Origin: DATARN01 sp963851105
GTDB lineage: Bacteria > Actinomycetota > Acidimicrobiia > Acidimicrobiales > Palsa-688
Length of the DNA stretch: 64,000 bases
Direction: 5' to 3'
Assembly: GCA_963851105.1 (NCBI GenBank)
Contig: CAWKNP010000007.1
Location: forward strand, 62,001-126,000
Shown: positions 40,819 through 48,883 of the stretch, in pieces
Position numbering within the stretch: the first letter of the stretch is position 1
Layout: each line of letters begins with the position of its first letter
Notes under the pieces: generated by a model
The model's input: only the letters and a program-made list of their open reading frames with translations
Told to the model about the DNA's origin: nothing
The model's database searches: none
Made by a program: the position numbers and the translations under genes

Positions 40819-42213
40819 TCACAGAGAGCGGCCCGAGCGACGGGTGCGCTCCTTCTCGGGCGGCGATAGCTCGAGTGACCGGCGGGCCTCGGTGAACGGG
40901 GGAGTGCGAAACCACGGTGTCAGGTGCAGCAGCCCCGGTGGCCGGGGCCCGTTCAGGAGGATCGACTGGCCGGGTGGGAGTTGGGCGATGAGGTCAACGG
41001 GCAGTCGCGGCTGGCGATGCGTGGAGTATGTGACGCTGGTGTGCTGGCGGCCGACCGGCCACGGCCGGCGGGTGACCGAGTTGTGGGGCACCTCGACGTC
41101 GCCGGCCAGGCGGGAGATCTGATCGAGGGTGCCGATGTCGCGGATACCGCCCAAGACGACATTCGTCCCGAAAAGGGTCATGAACCCATCGGCCTGCTGC
41201 CCCCAGCGCGCCCGGGCCTGGGAGAGGTCTTGAAAGCACGCCAAGGTGAGCACCCCCTGGCTGGCGCCTTCTGACACGATCGACGGAAGGTCGGGGATCG
41301 GGGCGATGTTGGCCGCCTCGTCGAGGAGCAACGACAGTGGCGGACCGGGCCAGGTGTTCGCCTCGGCGGCGGCAGTGGTCGACTGGTATGCCCCCGCCCG
41401 TATCTGTTCCAGCAGTCCTATGACAAGCGGCGCCGTCAGCGACTGGTCACGGCCCGAGGCGCAGACATAGACGGTGTCGGAGGTGCTCTGGAGGACGCTG
41501 GGGTCGAAGTTCGGTTCCCGCGCCTGGGCGAGGACGTGGTCGGACTTGTAGGCGGCGATCACGCCGGCTGCGGTCGAGAAGATGCCTGACAACTCCCGAT
41601 CCTCGGTCTCTTTCAGCCCAAAGAGGGTGTCCCATGCCACCGCGCTGCCATCGTTGAAGACGATGGCGCTGGCGACGCTGGCGTCACGATGGTGGATCCA
41701 TGTCGCCACTTCGTCGATTCCCATGCCGCCACGGGCGGCGGCGTGCAGCAGGGGCGCCAGCAACGACTCGGCTCGCTCCGTCCAGTGGGACTGGTCGCCG
41801 TGGTAGCCGCCCGGGCGCGCCGCCAAGGTCATGGCCCGGGCCGTTCGCAGGGCGCCGTCCCAGTCGTAGCAGCCGGGAACGGGCGACCATTGGAGGCGCT
41901 GCACGCCAGGTGGTGCGGGCATCAGACCTGAGGGGTCGAACAGCCAGCACTGGCCGAGCCGGGAGCGTTCCTGCCAGGTGGCAGCCATGATGTCGGGCTT
42001 GGTCGAGGTGGCGACTACCGCCCCTGGCGCCAGCAACAGGTTGGGGACGACCAGCGAGGTCGTTTTTCCCGACCGCGGCGGACCGAGGACCAACAGTCCC
42101 TGTTGTGGCGGCGCGAAGACCGGGCCATGGCGCCCGGCGCCGAGATAGAGGGGAGAGCCGGCATAGGCCACGCGGGCGCGCCACTCCGGCAAGGTGAGGT
42201 AAGGGGCGGACAC
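40819..42213 (-). CDS. TraG/VirD4-like coupling-protein ATPase lacking a membrane domain
   Basis: A 464-residue P-loop ATPase of the type IV coupling protein (TraG/TraD) class: GPPRSGKTTSLVVPNLLLAPG (Walker A at 44-52), ATSTKPDIMAAT, WTERAESLLAPLLHAAA, PLSLLLDEAANIAPIPDLP (Walker B near 292-300) and GVLTLACFQDLSQARARWG. No membrane helices are seen at the N-terminus. The GTG at 42213 is chosen because GGGAGG lies just before it; the open frame upstream is low-complexity and overlaps the next gene. No relaxase, VirB4 or pilus genes are nearby, so a conjugative role is uncertain. It is convergent with dnaE2. Confidence 0.78.
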   Translation of the reverse strand: MSAPYLTLPEWRARVAYAGSPLYLGAGRHGPVFAPPQQGLLVLGPPRSGKTTSLVVPNLLLAPGAVVATSTKPDIMAATWQERSRLGQCWLFDPSGLMPAPPGVQRLQWSPVPGCYDWDGALRTARAMTLAARPGGYHGDQSHWTERAESLLAPLLHAAARGGMGIDEVATWIHHRDASVASAIVFNDGSAVAWDTLFGLKETEDRELSGIFSTAAGVIAAYKSDHVLAQAREPNFDPSVLQSTSDTVYVCASGRDQSLTAPLVIGLLEQIRAGAYQSTTAAAEANTWPGPPLSLLLDEAANIAPIPDLPSIVSEGASQGVLTLACFQDLSQARARWGQQADGFMTLFGTNVVLGGIRDIGTLDQISRLAGDVEVPHNSVTRRPWPVGRQHTSVTYSTHRQPRLPVDLIAQLPPGQSILLNGPRPPGLLHLTPWFRTPPFTEARRSLELSPPEKERTRRSGRSL

Positions 42214-42296
42214 GTGGCCTCCCAGACGATGGGCGGGATGGGGGGAAGGGCCGGGAAAAAAGATTGCCGGTGCCCTCGCAGTAGCGTCGACGGGAG

Positions 42297-42566
42297 GTGA
42301 CGGTCCGCCGGCGGGTACAGATCGAGGGGCGAGTCCAGGGGGTGTTCTTCCGCGATAGCTGCGCGCGCCAGGCTCGAGCCCTCGGCGTCGGCGGCTTCGT
42401 GCGCAACCGGGGCGGCGGCGGCGTGGAAGCGGTGTTCGAGGGTGATGCCGAAGCGGTCGATCGCCTGGTGGCGTGGTGCCACCATGGTCCCCCCCGAGCG
42501 GTCGTGACAAGCGTGGTCGCCACCGCCGAGGAGCCGGTCGGCGACCGGTGGTTCGCTGTCCGCTGA
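42297..42566 (+). CDS. acyP: Acylphosphatase
   Basis: An 89-residue enzyme that hydrolyses acyl phosphates. The motif GRVQGVFFRDSCARQARALG contains the phosphate-binding loop and the catalytic Arg19, and GFVRNRGGGGVEAVFEG contains the catalytic Asn37. Length and fold order are standard. It starts at GTG 42297 and stands alone between the divergent TraG-like gene and the diiron protein gene. Confidence 0.93.
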   Translation: MTVRRRVQIEGRVQGVFFRDSCARQARALGVGGFVRNRGGGGVEAVFEGDAEAVDRLVAWCHHGPPRAVVTSVVATAEEPVGDRWFAVR

Positions 42567-42627
42567 CGGTTGCGGTTCTCCGGAAGATCGAGTAATCCGC
42601 GACCGCGCTTTGGTGCGAACACTTGGC

Positions 42628-43419
42628 ATGAAGATGGATGCGTTGACCTTGCGGGATCGCATCGCACGGTTGGACTTGTCAGGAATCGACTTTGAGGCAT
42701 TTCGTACAAAGCCTGTTTCCGCGCCAGGACTTCGGGTGCTGCGCTACATCCACGATGTGGAGTTCCATACCGTTTGCTATCTGCGGGACCTCCTGATGAC
42801 GTCGGCCCACAAGGACCCCGATATCACGTCGTTCCTCACCTTCTGGAACTTCGAGGAGTACTGGCACGGCGAGGCCGTCGCCCGGGTATTGGCCGCCCAC
42901 GGCGAGCTGGCCGACACGGCGCGGGTTGCTGCCATGCGCGCCCGGTTGAAGGTCAAAGACCGGGTCTCCCCGATATTGCATGGTCTCGGTTCGTTGCTGA
43001 CCGGCGAATCCTGGACGGCGGTGCACATGACGTGGGGTGCGGTCAACGAGTGGACGACCCAAGCGACCTACGGCCGCCTGATCGCGCAGGAAGAGAATCC
43101 CGTACTCTCGGATCTTCTGCACCGGATCATGCGTCAGGAAGGTCGCCACATCGACTTCTATGCCAGCGAGGCGGGCCGGCGACTCGAGGCCAGCCAGCGG
43201 GCGCAACGGATCACCCGGTTCGCACTGCGCAAGTACTGGAAGCCGGTCGGTGCCGGTGTCATGCCGGTACCGGAATTGGGCCACCTGACCCGCTACCTGT
43301 TTTCCAGTGAGGACGGTCGGGCGGTGGCGGCTCGCGTCGATCGCCACGTCGACCGGCTGCCCGGACTCGAGGGATTGCACCTGCTGGAGGGATCGCTGCA
43401 GCGGTACGCCGCCGCCTAG
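42628..43419 (+). CDS. Ferritin-like diiron protein (acyl-ACP desaturase-like)
   Basis: A 263-residue helical protein. The four ligand motifs of a ferritin-like diiron centre appear in order: DVEFH (Glu45), EEYWH (Glu77-x-x-His80), VNEWTT (Glu141) and EGRHID (Glu171-x-x-His174). This E, ExxH, E, ExxH pattern is that of soluble acyl-ACP desaturases and related oxidases (AurF, R2 proteins). The length is shorter than plant desaturases. Substrate unknown. The start is uncertain: ATG 42628 is used, but GTG 42613 and TTG 42610 are in frame and no clear ribosome site is seen. Confidence 0.72.
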   Translation: MKMDALTLRDRIARLDLSGIDFEAFRTKPVSAPGLRVLRYIHDVEFHTVCYLRDLLMTSAHKDPDITSFLTFWNFEEYWHGEAVARVLAAHGELADTARVAAMRARLKVKDRVSPILHGLGSLLTGESWTAVHMTWGAVNEWTTQATYGRLIAQEENPVLSDLLHRIMRQEGRHIDFYASEAGRRLEASQRAQRITRFALRKYWKPVGAGVMPVPELGHLTRYLFSSEDGRAVAARVDRHVDRLPGLEGLHLLEGSLQRYAAA

Positions 43420-43483
43420 TTGACCGACTGACCGGTAGCGGGAACATTCTCCGCTCCCGGTTGCCAACAGGCATGCTTGGACC

Positions 43484-44896
43484 ATGAGCGATCCTTCTGG
43501 CCCGGGCTCGGACGAGGACCCGGCCGAAGGACGTGACAGCTCGCCCGGCTCACGGGACCCAGGGCCGGGCACACCACCGCCAGGTTACGGCCCACCCCCG
43601 CCCGGTTACGGCCCGCCCGCTTACGGCCCACCAGGCGACGGTCCGCCCGGTTACGGTCCGCCCGGTGACGGCCCGCCCCCTGCGGGTTACGGCCCGCCCC
43701 CTCCCGGTTACGGCCCGCCCCCTGCGGGTTACGGCCCGTCCCCTCCCGGTTACGGCCCGCCCCCGGCGGCTTACGGGCCGCCCCCGGCCGGTTACGGTCC
43801 ACCCCCGGCCGGCTACGGCCCGCCGGGTTACGGCCCGCCACCGGCTGGTTACGGGCCACCCCCGCCCGGCTATGGGCCGCCCCAATATGAGTACGGTCCG
43901 CCGCCACCGGGATATGGGCCACCCCCGCCCGGCTATGGGCCGCCCCAATATGGGTACGGTCCGCGGCCACCGGGATATGGGCCACCCCCAGGATGGGGGA
44001 GCGACTCCTGGGCGGTCGGCGGGGCCGCCATCGCGCCGTGGGCGGTGGTGCCGCCGGGCCAGAAGGGGGGCAACGAGAAGACCGGACCACTGCCGCTTCA
44101 CCCCATGCTCACCGGGGACATCCTCGACGGCGCCATCAAGCTGCTGCGTGCCAACGCCCGCACGCTGGTCATCCTGATCGCCACGTTCATGGTCCCGTGC
44201 GAGTTCCTGCTCGCCTTCTTCGAGCGCAACCTGAACGGCGGCCGCGGTTTCCTCGAGGTCCTTCGGGACCCGACGGCTTCGTCGTCGCAGAACGATCCCG
44301 GTGCCACGGTTGCCATCGCTGTTTTCGCCTACATCATCTTCTGGCTGGTCGTGCCGCTGGTGTGCGCGGGTGCCAGCCGGGTGGTGATGGCGTCGTACCT
44401 GGGGACCGACATGAAGCCCAGGGCGGCCCTGGCGGCCGCGTTCCGGCACGCTCCCGCCATCGTTGTCGCGACGCTCATCGTCCACCTGGCGGAGCTCGTC
44501 TCGGTACTCGGCCTGATCGTCGGGGTGGCGTTCGTGATGCCGTTGTTCATCATGACGGCGCCCGCCATTTCGCTGGAGGATCTCGGACCGTTGGCGGGTA
44601 TTCGCCGGTCGGTGAGCCTCGTCCGCCGGCGCTACTGGCCGACGGTAGGCATCGCCCTGCTGTCGGGGTTGCTGGCCTACTTCCTCAATCAGGTGCTAGG
44701 GCTGGTACCCACCCTGATCTCTCTGTTCATCGGCCTGCGCTGGGGCTGGCTCATCGTCGGTGCCAGTGGAGTCCTCCAGTCATTTGTCACCGTCTCGCTG
44801 ATCACGATCGTGGCCACGCTGGTCTACCTGGATGCCCGGATCCGCCAGGAGGGCTTTGACATTGAGGTCATGGCCGCCCTCACCGAGAACCGCTAG
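43484..44896 (+). CDS. Multi-spanning membrane protein with N-terminal GYGPP repeats (GPDPase membrane-domain-like)
   Basis: A 470-residue protein. Residues about 25-170 are more than twenty GYGPPPP-type repeats; residues about 200-470 form a six-helix membrane domain (HPMLTGDILDGAIKLL, IFWLVVPLVCAGASRVVMA, AIVVATLIVHLAELVSVLGL, SLVRRRYWPTVGIALL) of the glycerophosphodiesterase membrane-domain/DUF7544-like kind. Pro-rich tails of this sort are common in actinobacterial membrane proteins and may phase-separate or bind partners on the cytoplasmic side. The function is not known. Confidence 0.7.
   Translation: MSDPSGPGSDEDPAEGRDSSPGSRDPGPGTPPPGYGPPPPGYGPPAYGPPGDGPPGYGPPGDGPPPAGYGPPPPGYGPPPAGYGPSPPGYGPPPAAYGPPPAGYGPPPAGYGPPGYGPPPAGYGPPPPGYGPPQYEYGPPPPGYGPPPPGYGPPQYGYGPRPPGYGPPPGWGSDSWAVGGAAIAPWAVVPPGQKGGNEKTGPLPLHPMLTGDILDGAIKLLRANARTLVILIATFMVPCEFLLAFFERNLNGGRGFLEVLRDPTASSSQNDPGATVAIAVFAYIIFWLVVPLVCAGASRVVMASYLGTDMKPRAALAAAFRHAPAIVVATLIVHLAELVSVLGLIVGVAFVMPLFIMTAPAISLEDLGPLAGIRRSVSLVRRRYWPTVGIALLSGLLAYFLNQVLGLVPTLISLFIGLRWGWLIVGASGVLQSFVTVSLITIVATLVYLDARIRQEGFDIEVMAALTENR
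43565..43990 (+). repeat. GYGPP-coding repeat array
   Basis: Degenerate 18-24 base units (GGTTACGGCCCGCCC-like, with Pro, Gly, Tyr codons) repeat more than twenty times within the N-terminal coding part of the membrane protein gene. Two longer segments, around 43860-43910 and 43920-43970, are near-identical (GYGPPQY... units), pointing to recent duplication. Confidence 0.9.
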
Positions 44897-44908
44897 CCCA
44901 CGGCGCGC

Positions 44909-45682
44909 TCATGGCGCCGGCGCCGGCGCCGGCACGGGCGCGGAGGTGGACGTGACGGGCGCCGACGGGCGGGCGGGGAGGTCGAAGGCCCCCGAGGGAA
45001 CCGACTCGCGATAGCTGGTGGCCTGAAGGGGATTCCCGCTGTCCTCGACCCGGAGGATGACCCCACTCGGCGCGATGCAGATCACTGCCCGATCACCGAC
45101 GGTCGGGTCGGCGCTGTGGCCCGAGCGGTGGCTGGCGGTCAGGCATTGCGCCGCCATGGCCAGCATGGGCCGGGTGGCGACCGAGAAGTCATACGTCTGG
45201 CTGAGCTGCGCCAATGACCCGATCGTGCTCGCGATGGCATCAGGCGTGAACGGACCCCCTGGCGCCGAGGTGATGCCGCTCAAGCAGGTCCACCGTTTCG
45301 CGTCGAGGTGGCAGACATACGTGGCCTGATCCCGGATGATGATGCGGTCGTTACTGCCGGCGCCCGCGGCGCCGACGACATCGATACGGCGATCCGGGGG
45401 GCGGGCGATCACCGTGGTGCTCTGGCCGCCTCCTTGGTCGTAGACCACCGTGTAGGTGGCCTTGCTGGCGCCCGCCGCGGTGGCGAGGAAGGACTGTACG
45501 TCGGGCGCCAGCCCGGCCTGGCGGGCGACGGCCCGGGCCTGGGCCGCCCGGACCTGGGCGGCGGCAGCGGCATCGGCGGCGGCCGAAGACGACGAGGAGG
45601 CCCCGCACCCGAGACCGAGCACGATCAGCGAGACGAGTACCAGCGAGCCGCACGCCGAGCGGATCCCGGGGAGGAGAAACAT
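44909..45682 (-). CDS. Putative lipoprotein of unknown function
   Basis: A 257-residue product with a lipoprotein signal (LVLVSLIVLGLGC, Cys about 26), a Ser/Ala-rich linker, then an alpha-beta domain with ATYTVVYDQGG, RIDVVGAAG, CHLDAKRWTCL and a Pro/Ala tail. The paired Cys in ATYVCHLDAKRWTC could form a disulfide outside the membrane. I recognise no catalytic motif. It resembles generic LppX/LprG-style actinobacterial lipoproteins only in layout. It is convergent with the gene to its left and divergent from mca. Confidence 0.6.
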   Translation of the reverse strand: MFLLPGIRSACGSLVLVSLIVLGLGCGASSSSSAAADAAAAAQVRAAQARAVARQAGLAPDVQSFLATAAGASKATYTVVYDQGGGQSTTVIARPPDRRIDVVGAAGAGSNDRIIIRDQATYVCHLDAKRWTCLSGITSAPGGPFTPDAIASTIGSLAQLSQTYDFSVATRPMLAMAAQCLTASHRSGHSADPTVGDRAVICIAPSGVILRVEDSGNPLQATSYRESVPSGAFDLPARPSAPVTSTSAPVPAPAPAP

Positions 45683-45750
45683 CGTCCCTGCATCATGGAC
45701 GCCCGGCGGGACCGGTCGGTATCGGGCGGCCCTGCCTTATCGTGGATGCC

Positions 45751-46770
45751 ATGTCGGAACGGCCTTGCCTTCTCGCGGTCCACGCCCACCCCGACGACGA
45801 GTCGTCGAAGGGTGCTGCCTCGGTGTCGCTCTACGACAGCTTGGGCGTCCACACGGTCCTCGTGTGCTGCACAGGCGGCGAAGCCGGCGACATCCTCAAT
45901 CCAGCCATGGATCGCCCCGAGATTCGTGAACAACTCCATCAGGTGCGCATGGCGGAACTGACCCGCGCCACGTCGATCATCGGGTACCGCGAAGTGGTCA
46001 TGCTGGGGTACCGGGACTCGGGGATGCCGGGCACGCCGGAGAATGTCGACCCCCGCTCTTTTGCCCAGGCACCTCTGGAGGAGGCCATCGGGCGCCTCGT
46101 CGCGGTGATCCGCCGGGTCCGGCCCCAGGTCGTCGTGACCTATCCGGCCAACCAGGAGGGGTATCCCCACCCCGACCACCTGCGGGTGCACGCCATCACC
46201 CTGCCCGCCTTCACCGCCGCCGGCGACCCCGACGCCTACCCCGAAGCCGGGGATCCCTGGCAGCCCGCGAAGCTGTACTACACGTCGTGGTCGGGCAAGC
46301 GAATTCTGGCCATGCACGAGAAATACCTGGAGCTGGGCCTGGAATCGCCGTACGACGAGAAGTGGTTCGAGCGGATCTCCGGGGCCGAGGCGCCGACGGC
46401 CGTCATCGACATCCACGAGCATGCCGCGGTCCGTGACCAGGCACTGCTGGCCCACGCCACCCAGATCGATCCCACCTCCAAGTTCTGGTTCGGCTTGCCG
46501 CCCGAGGTGGCCCAGACGCTGTACCCCTACGACGAGTACGTGCTGGCCAGAAGCCTGGTTGCCACCGAACAACCGGAGAACGATCTCTTCGCCGGGCTCG
46601 GCGAGCAGACCGGCCTGGCCCCGCTCACCGGCCGCGCCGGTGTGAGGTTGCTGACCGACTTCCTCACCACCTCGGGCGACACTCATCGTGTCGCCGCCAC
46701 GTCTGCGGCCAACGGTGGCCGCGCCGCGGAGGCCCCGGCATCATCGCCGGCACCGGCCGCCGACGCTTGA
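45751..46770 (+). CDS. mca: Mycothiol S-conjugate amidase
   Basis: A 339-residue PIG-L family zinc amidase. HAHPDDESSKGA with TGGEAGDILNPAM is the Mca/MshB signature, and YPANQEGYPHPDHLRVH gives the second zinc region; SGKRILAMHEK and ATQIDPTSKFWFGLP follow as in Mca. It cleaves mycothiol-drug conjugates to a mercapturic acid and GlcN-Ins, so its presence implies mycothiol as the cell thiol. ATG 45751 is preferred; GTG 45742 is in frame. A 60-residue Ala/Pro-rich tail ends the protein. Confidence 0.88.
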   Translation: MSERPCLLAVHAHPDDESSKGAASVSLYDSLGVHTVLVCCTGGEAGDILNPAMDRPEIREQLHQVRMAELTRATSIIGYREVVMLGYRDSGMPGTPENVDPRSFAQAPLEEAIGRLVAVIRRVRPQVVVTYPANQEGYPHPDHLRVHAITLPAFTAAGDPDAYPEAGDPWQPAKLYYTSWSGKRILAMHEKYLELGLESPYDEKWFERISGAEAPTAVIDIHEHAAVRDQALLAHATQIDPTSKFWFGLPPEVAQTLYPYDEYVLARSLVATEQPENDLFAGLGEQTGLAPLTGRAGVRLLTDFLTTSGDTHRVAATSAANGGRAAEAPASSPAPAADA

Positions 46771-46856
46771 TCCGTTAGCCCAGCCCCTGCTTTTTGGACA
46801 CCGCCCGGGGGGTAAAGTGCCGGCGGACACCGCACATCACCCAGGGGGAATCCTGC

Positions 46857-47249
46857 ATGTCGAAATGGCTTTCGAAGGAATGGCTGGATGAGACCCGGGA
46901 GATGGCGGCGGGACAGCCTGAGCGGCCGGGCGCCTCGGCGAGGATCCAGTACATCGTGGCGGGCGGTCCCGATGGCGAGGTCCGCTACTTCTGGGTGCTC
47001 GAGAACGGAAAGCTGGCCGAGAGCGCGCTCGGCGACGTCACCGACGCCGACATCACCATGACCATGAGCTACGACGACGCCAAGAAGATCCAAGAGGGCG
47101 AGCTCGACCCCAATGCTGCCTTCATGCAGGGGCGCATCAAGATCGGCAACAACACGAACATGGCAAAGCTCATGTCGTTGATGCCGCTCACCAATGCGCC
47201 GGAATACAAGGAACTGCAGAAGGAGATCCGAGCCGTCACTGACTTCTGA
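46857..47249 (+). CDS. SCP2 sterol-binding domain protein
   Basis: A 130-residue single-domain protein. WLSKEWLDETREMAA opens it and the SCP2 fold is seen in RIQYIVAGGPDGEVRYFW, ADITMTMSYDDAKKIQEGEL, DPNAAFMQGRIKIGNNTNM. It may bind or carry lipids or steroids; it is often found near sterol or fatty-acid metabolism genes. CAGGGGGA before the ATG at 46857 supports the start. An in-frame upstream ATG at 46794 is unlikely. Confidence 0.85.
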   Translation: MSKWLSKEWLDETREMAAGQPERPGASARIQYIVAGGPDGEVRYFWVLENGKLAESALGDVTDADITMTMSYDDAKKIQEGELDPNAAFMQGRIKIGNNTNMAKLMSLMPLTNAPEYKELQKEIRAVTDF

Positions 47250-47337
47250 CCCCACGCGGCGGTTCGTCGCGCCATCACCACCATCTGCGCCTTCGGCGCC
47301 ATCCGCTACTGCGGGCGGCTCCGAAGAAGCAGCGACC

Positions 47338-47919
47338 ATGGCCGCCTCCCTTACTGACGCCAGCGATGGCGCGCTCGTTGTTGCCATAGGCCGATGGCGG
47401 GAAGAAGCCCTCGCCGAGGCGTACCGCCGCCACGCCGGCGCCGTGTTCGGGTTGGCCCGGCGCGTCGTCAACGACACCGCGCTCGCCGAAGAAGTTGTGC
47501 AGGAGGTCTTTCTTCGTCTCTGGAACACACCGGAGCGGTTCGACCCCGATCGTGGCTCGCTGCGATCGTTCCTGCTGGCGCAAACCCACGGCCGGGCCGT
47601 GGATCTGCTGCGTGCCGATTCCTCTCGCCGCCGGCGCGAGGAACGCGAAGCCCGCGAGACCGCAGAAGCGGGCTACGACATCGAGCACCAGGTATGGGAT
47701 CTGGCCATCGCCGAGCATGTGAAAGCGGCTTTGGCGGTGTTGTCGGATGATGAGCGGCGGGCTATCGAGCTCGCCTATTTCGGAGGTCACACTTACCGGG
47801 AAGTTGCCACCGTGTTGGGTACGCCCGAAGGTACCGTTAAGAGCCGCATCCGAACGGGCCTGCGTCGGATGCGCGAAGGTCTTGCCGAAGCCGGAATTGG
47901 GGCATCGTGGAACGATTGA
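47338..47919 (+). CDS. ECF-type RNA polymerase sigma factor
   Basis: A 193-residue sigma-70 family factor. Region 2: EALAEAYRRHAGAVFGLARR with EEVVQEVFLRLWNTPERFD (-10 recognition), GSLRSFLLAQTHGRAVDLL. Region 4: DDERRAIELAYFGGHTYREV and GTPEGTVKSRIRTGLRRM (-35 recognition helix). It overlaps the start of an RskA-type anti-sigma gene by 13 bases, the standard pairing for SigK/ECF19-like factors. I start at ATG 47338; an open frame upstream is poorly conserved. Confidence 0.92.
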   Translation: MAASLTDASDGALVVAIGRWREEALAEAYRRHAGAVFGLARRVVNDTALAEEVVQEVFLRLWNTPERFDPDRGSLRSFLLAQTHGRAVDLLRADSSRRRREEREARETAEAGYDIEHQVWDLAIAEHVKAALAVLSDDERRAIELAYFGGHTYREVATVLGTPEGTVKSRIRTGLRRMREGLAEAGIGASWND

Positions 47920-48779
47920 GCGAACACGCTGAACTGCAGGAGTTGCTCGGGGCCTACGCGCTCGACGCCGTGGAGCCGGACGAAGCGGCCGCCATCGAGC
48001 GTCATCTCCCGACCTGCCCGCGCTGCCGGAACGAGTTGACCGACCACCGCGAGGTGGCGGCACTGCTCGGCTACGCCGGCGCCAGCGCACCGAGTGGGGT
48101 CTGGGACCGGATCGTGGCCAGCCTCGAGGAGCCGCCGCCCGCGCTCCAACTTGGCCGCATCGTCGCGCCGGCATCGGCGCCGCCCGCTCCCGCCGGGTTC
48201 GAACCGCAAACCATCGCCGACGGTTGGGGTCCGAAGACGCCGCCGTCCATCCACGCCCGGCCGACGCCTGACAGTGGGGCGCCGGTCGTGCCGATCGGCC
48301 AAGGTCGCCGGCGCAAGTCGGTGCCCATGCGGTTCATGGTCGCGATGGCGACAGTGGCGGCGCTCATCGTCGCCGCACTCGGCGTCGAGGTGGGTCGCCT
48401 TCAGGTCCACAAGTCCCCGGCGACCGACAACATCGCCCTGCTCGCCTATCGGGCCGCCGAGGCGAATCCGGCCAACCGCCATCTCACCCTCATCTCGGCC
48501 GACGGCTCGCGCACCCTCCCGGCGGTCATTGCCGCCGACGGCATGACCTACCTCGGACCGGGCAACCTGGAGACGCTGCCGACCAACGAGACCTACCAGA
48601 TGTGGGGCATTGTCGACGGGGCCCGGGTGTCTCTCGGTGTGATCGGCGACAAACCGACCTACGCCGCCTTCACGACGCCCGACGTGGCCAGCGTCTTGGC
48701 CATGACCGTGGAGTCTCGCGGCGGTGTGGTCACGAGCACCAAGTCGCCGGTCGTGACGGGCGTGGTACCGAGCGCCTGA
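47907..48779 (+). CDS. RskA-like anti-sigma factor with zinc-finger domain
   Basis: A 290-residue membrane protein. The N-terminal anti-sigma zinc-binding domain has HLPTCPRCRNEL (His33, Cys37, Cys40); one membrane helix spans about 143-165 (RFMVAMATVAALIVAALGV); the extracytoplasmic part is the RskA-like domain (YLGPGNLETLPTNETYQMWG, SLGVIGDKPTYAAF). It holds the sigma factor at the membrane until regulated proteolysis. Translation is coupled to the upstream sigma gene. Two exported ferritin-like genes lie convergently beyond its 3' end and may be part of the controlled set, though no promoter motif proves that. Confidence 0.88.
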   Translation: MERLSEHAELQELLGAYALDAVEPDEAAAIERHLPTCPRCRNELTDHREVAALLGYAGASAPSGVWDRIVASLEEPPPALQLGRIVAPASAPPAPAGFEPQTIADGWGPKTPPSIHARPTPDSGAPVVPIGQGRRRKSVPMRFMVAMATVAALIVAALGVEVGRLQVHKSPATDNIALLAYRAAEANPANRHLTLISADGSRTLPAVIAADGMTYLGPGNLETLPTNETYQMWGIVDGARVSLGVIGDKPTYAAFTTPDVASVLAMTVESRGGVVTSTKSPVVTGVVPSA

Positions 48780-48848
48780 CCATCGCGGTCAGGCGATGCG
48801 GGCACGAAACGACCCTCTGACCATCGCGGTCAGGCGATGCGGGCGCGA
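48776..48848. repeat. Two tandem hairpin repeats between the anti-sigma and ferritin-like genes
   Basis: A 32-base unit starting CTGACCATCGCGGTCAGGCG occurs at 48776 and again at 48817 (41-base period, one internal mismatch). Each unit holds CATCGC-GGTCAG-GCGATG, which folds back on itself, and CTGACC...GGTCAG, a second pairing. The left copy overlaps the anti-sigma stop codon. It may be a bidirectional transcription end for the convergent genes. Confidence 0.75.
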
Positions 48849-48883
48849 GCCCTGACCTGCCCTCGGGCCATGGCAAAACTCGA

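Noticed and set aside
40819..42213. TraG-like gene as evidence for an integrated conjugative element
   Set aside because: No relaxase, VirB4-type ATPase, integrase or flanking repeat is visible, so the claim is kept as an orphan gene only.
42214..42510. Upstream extension of the TraG-like frame
   Set aside because: Arg/Pro-rich low-complexity residues antisense to the acylphosphatase gene; GGGAGG before GTG 42213 gives a proper start.
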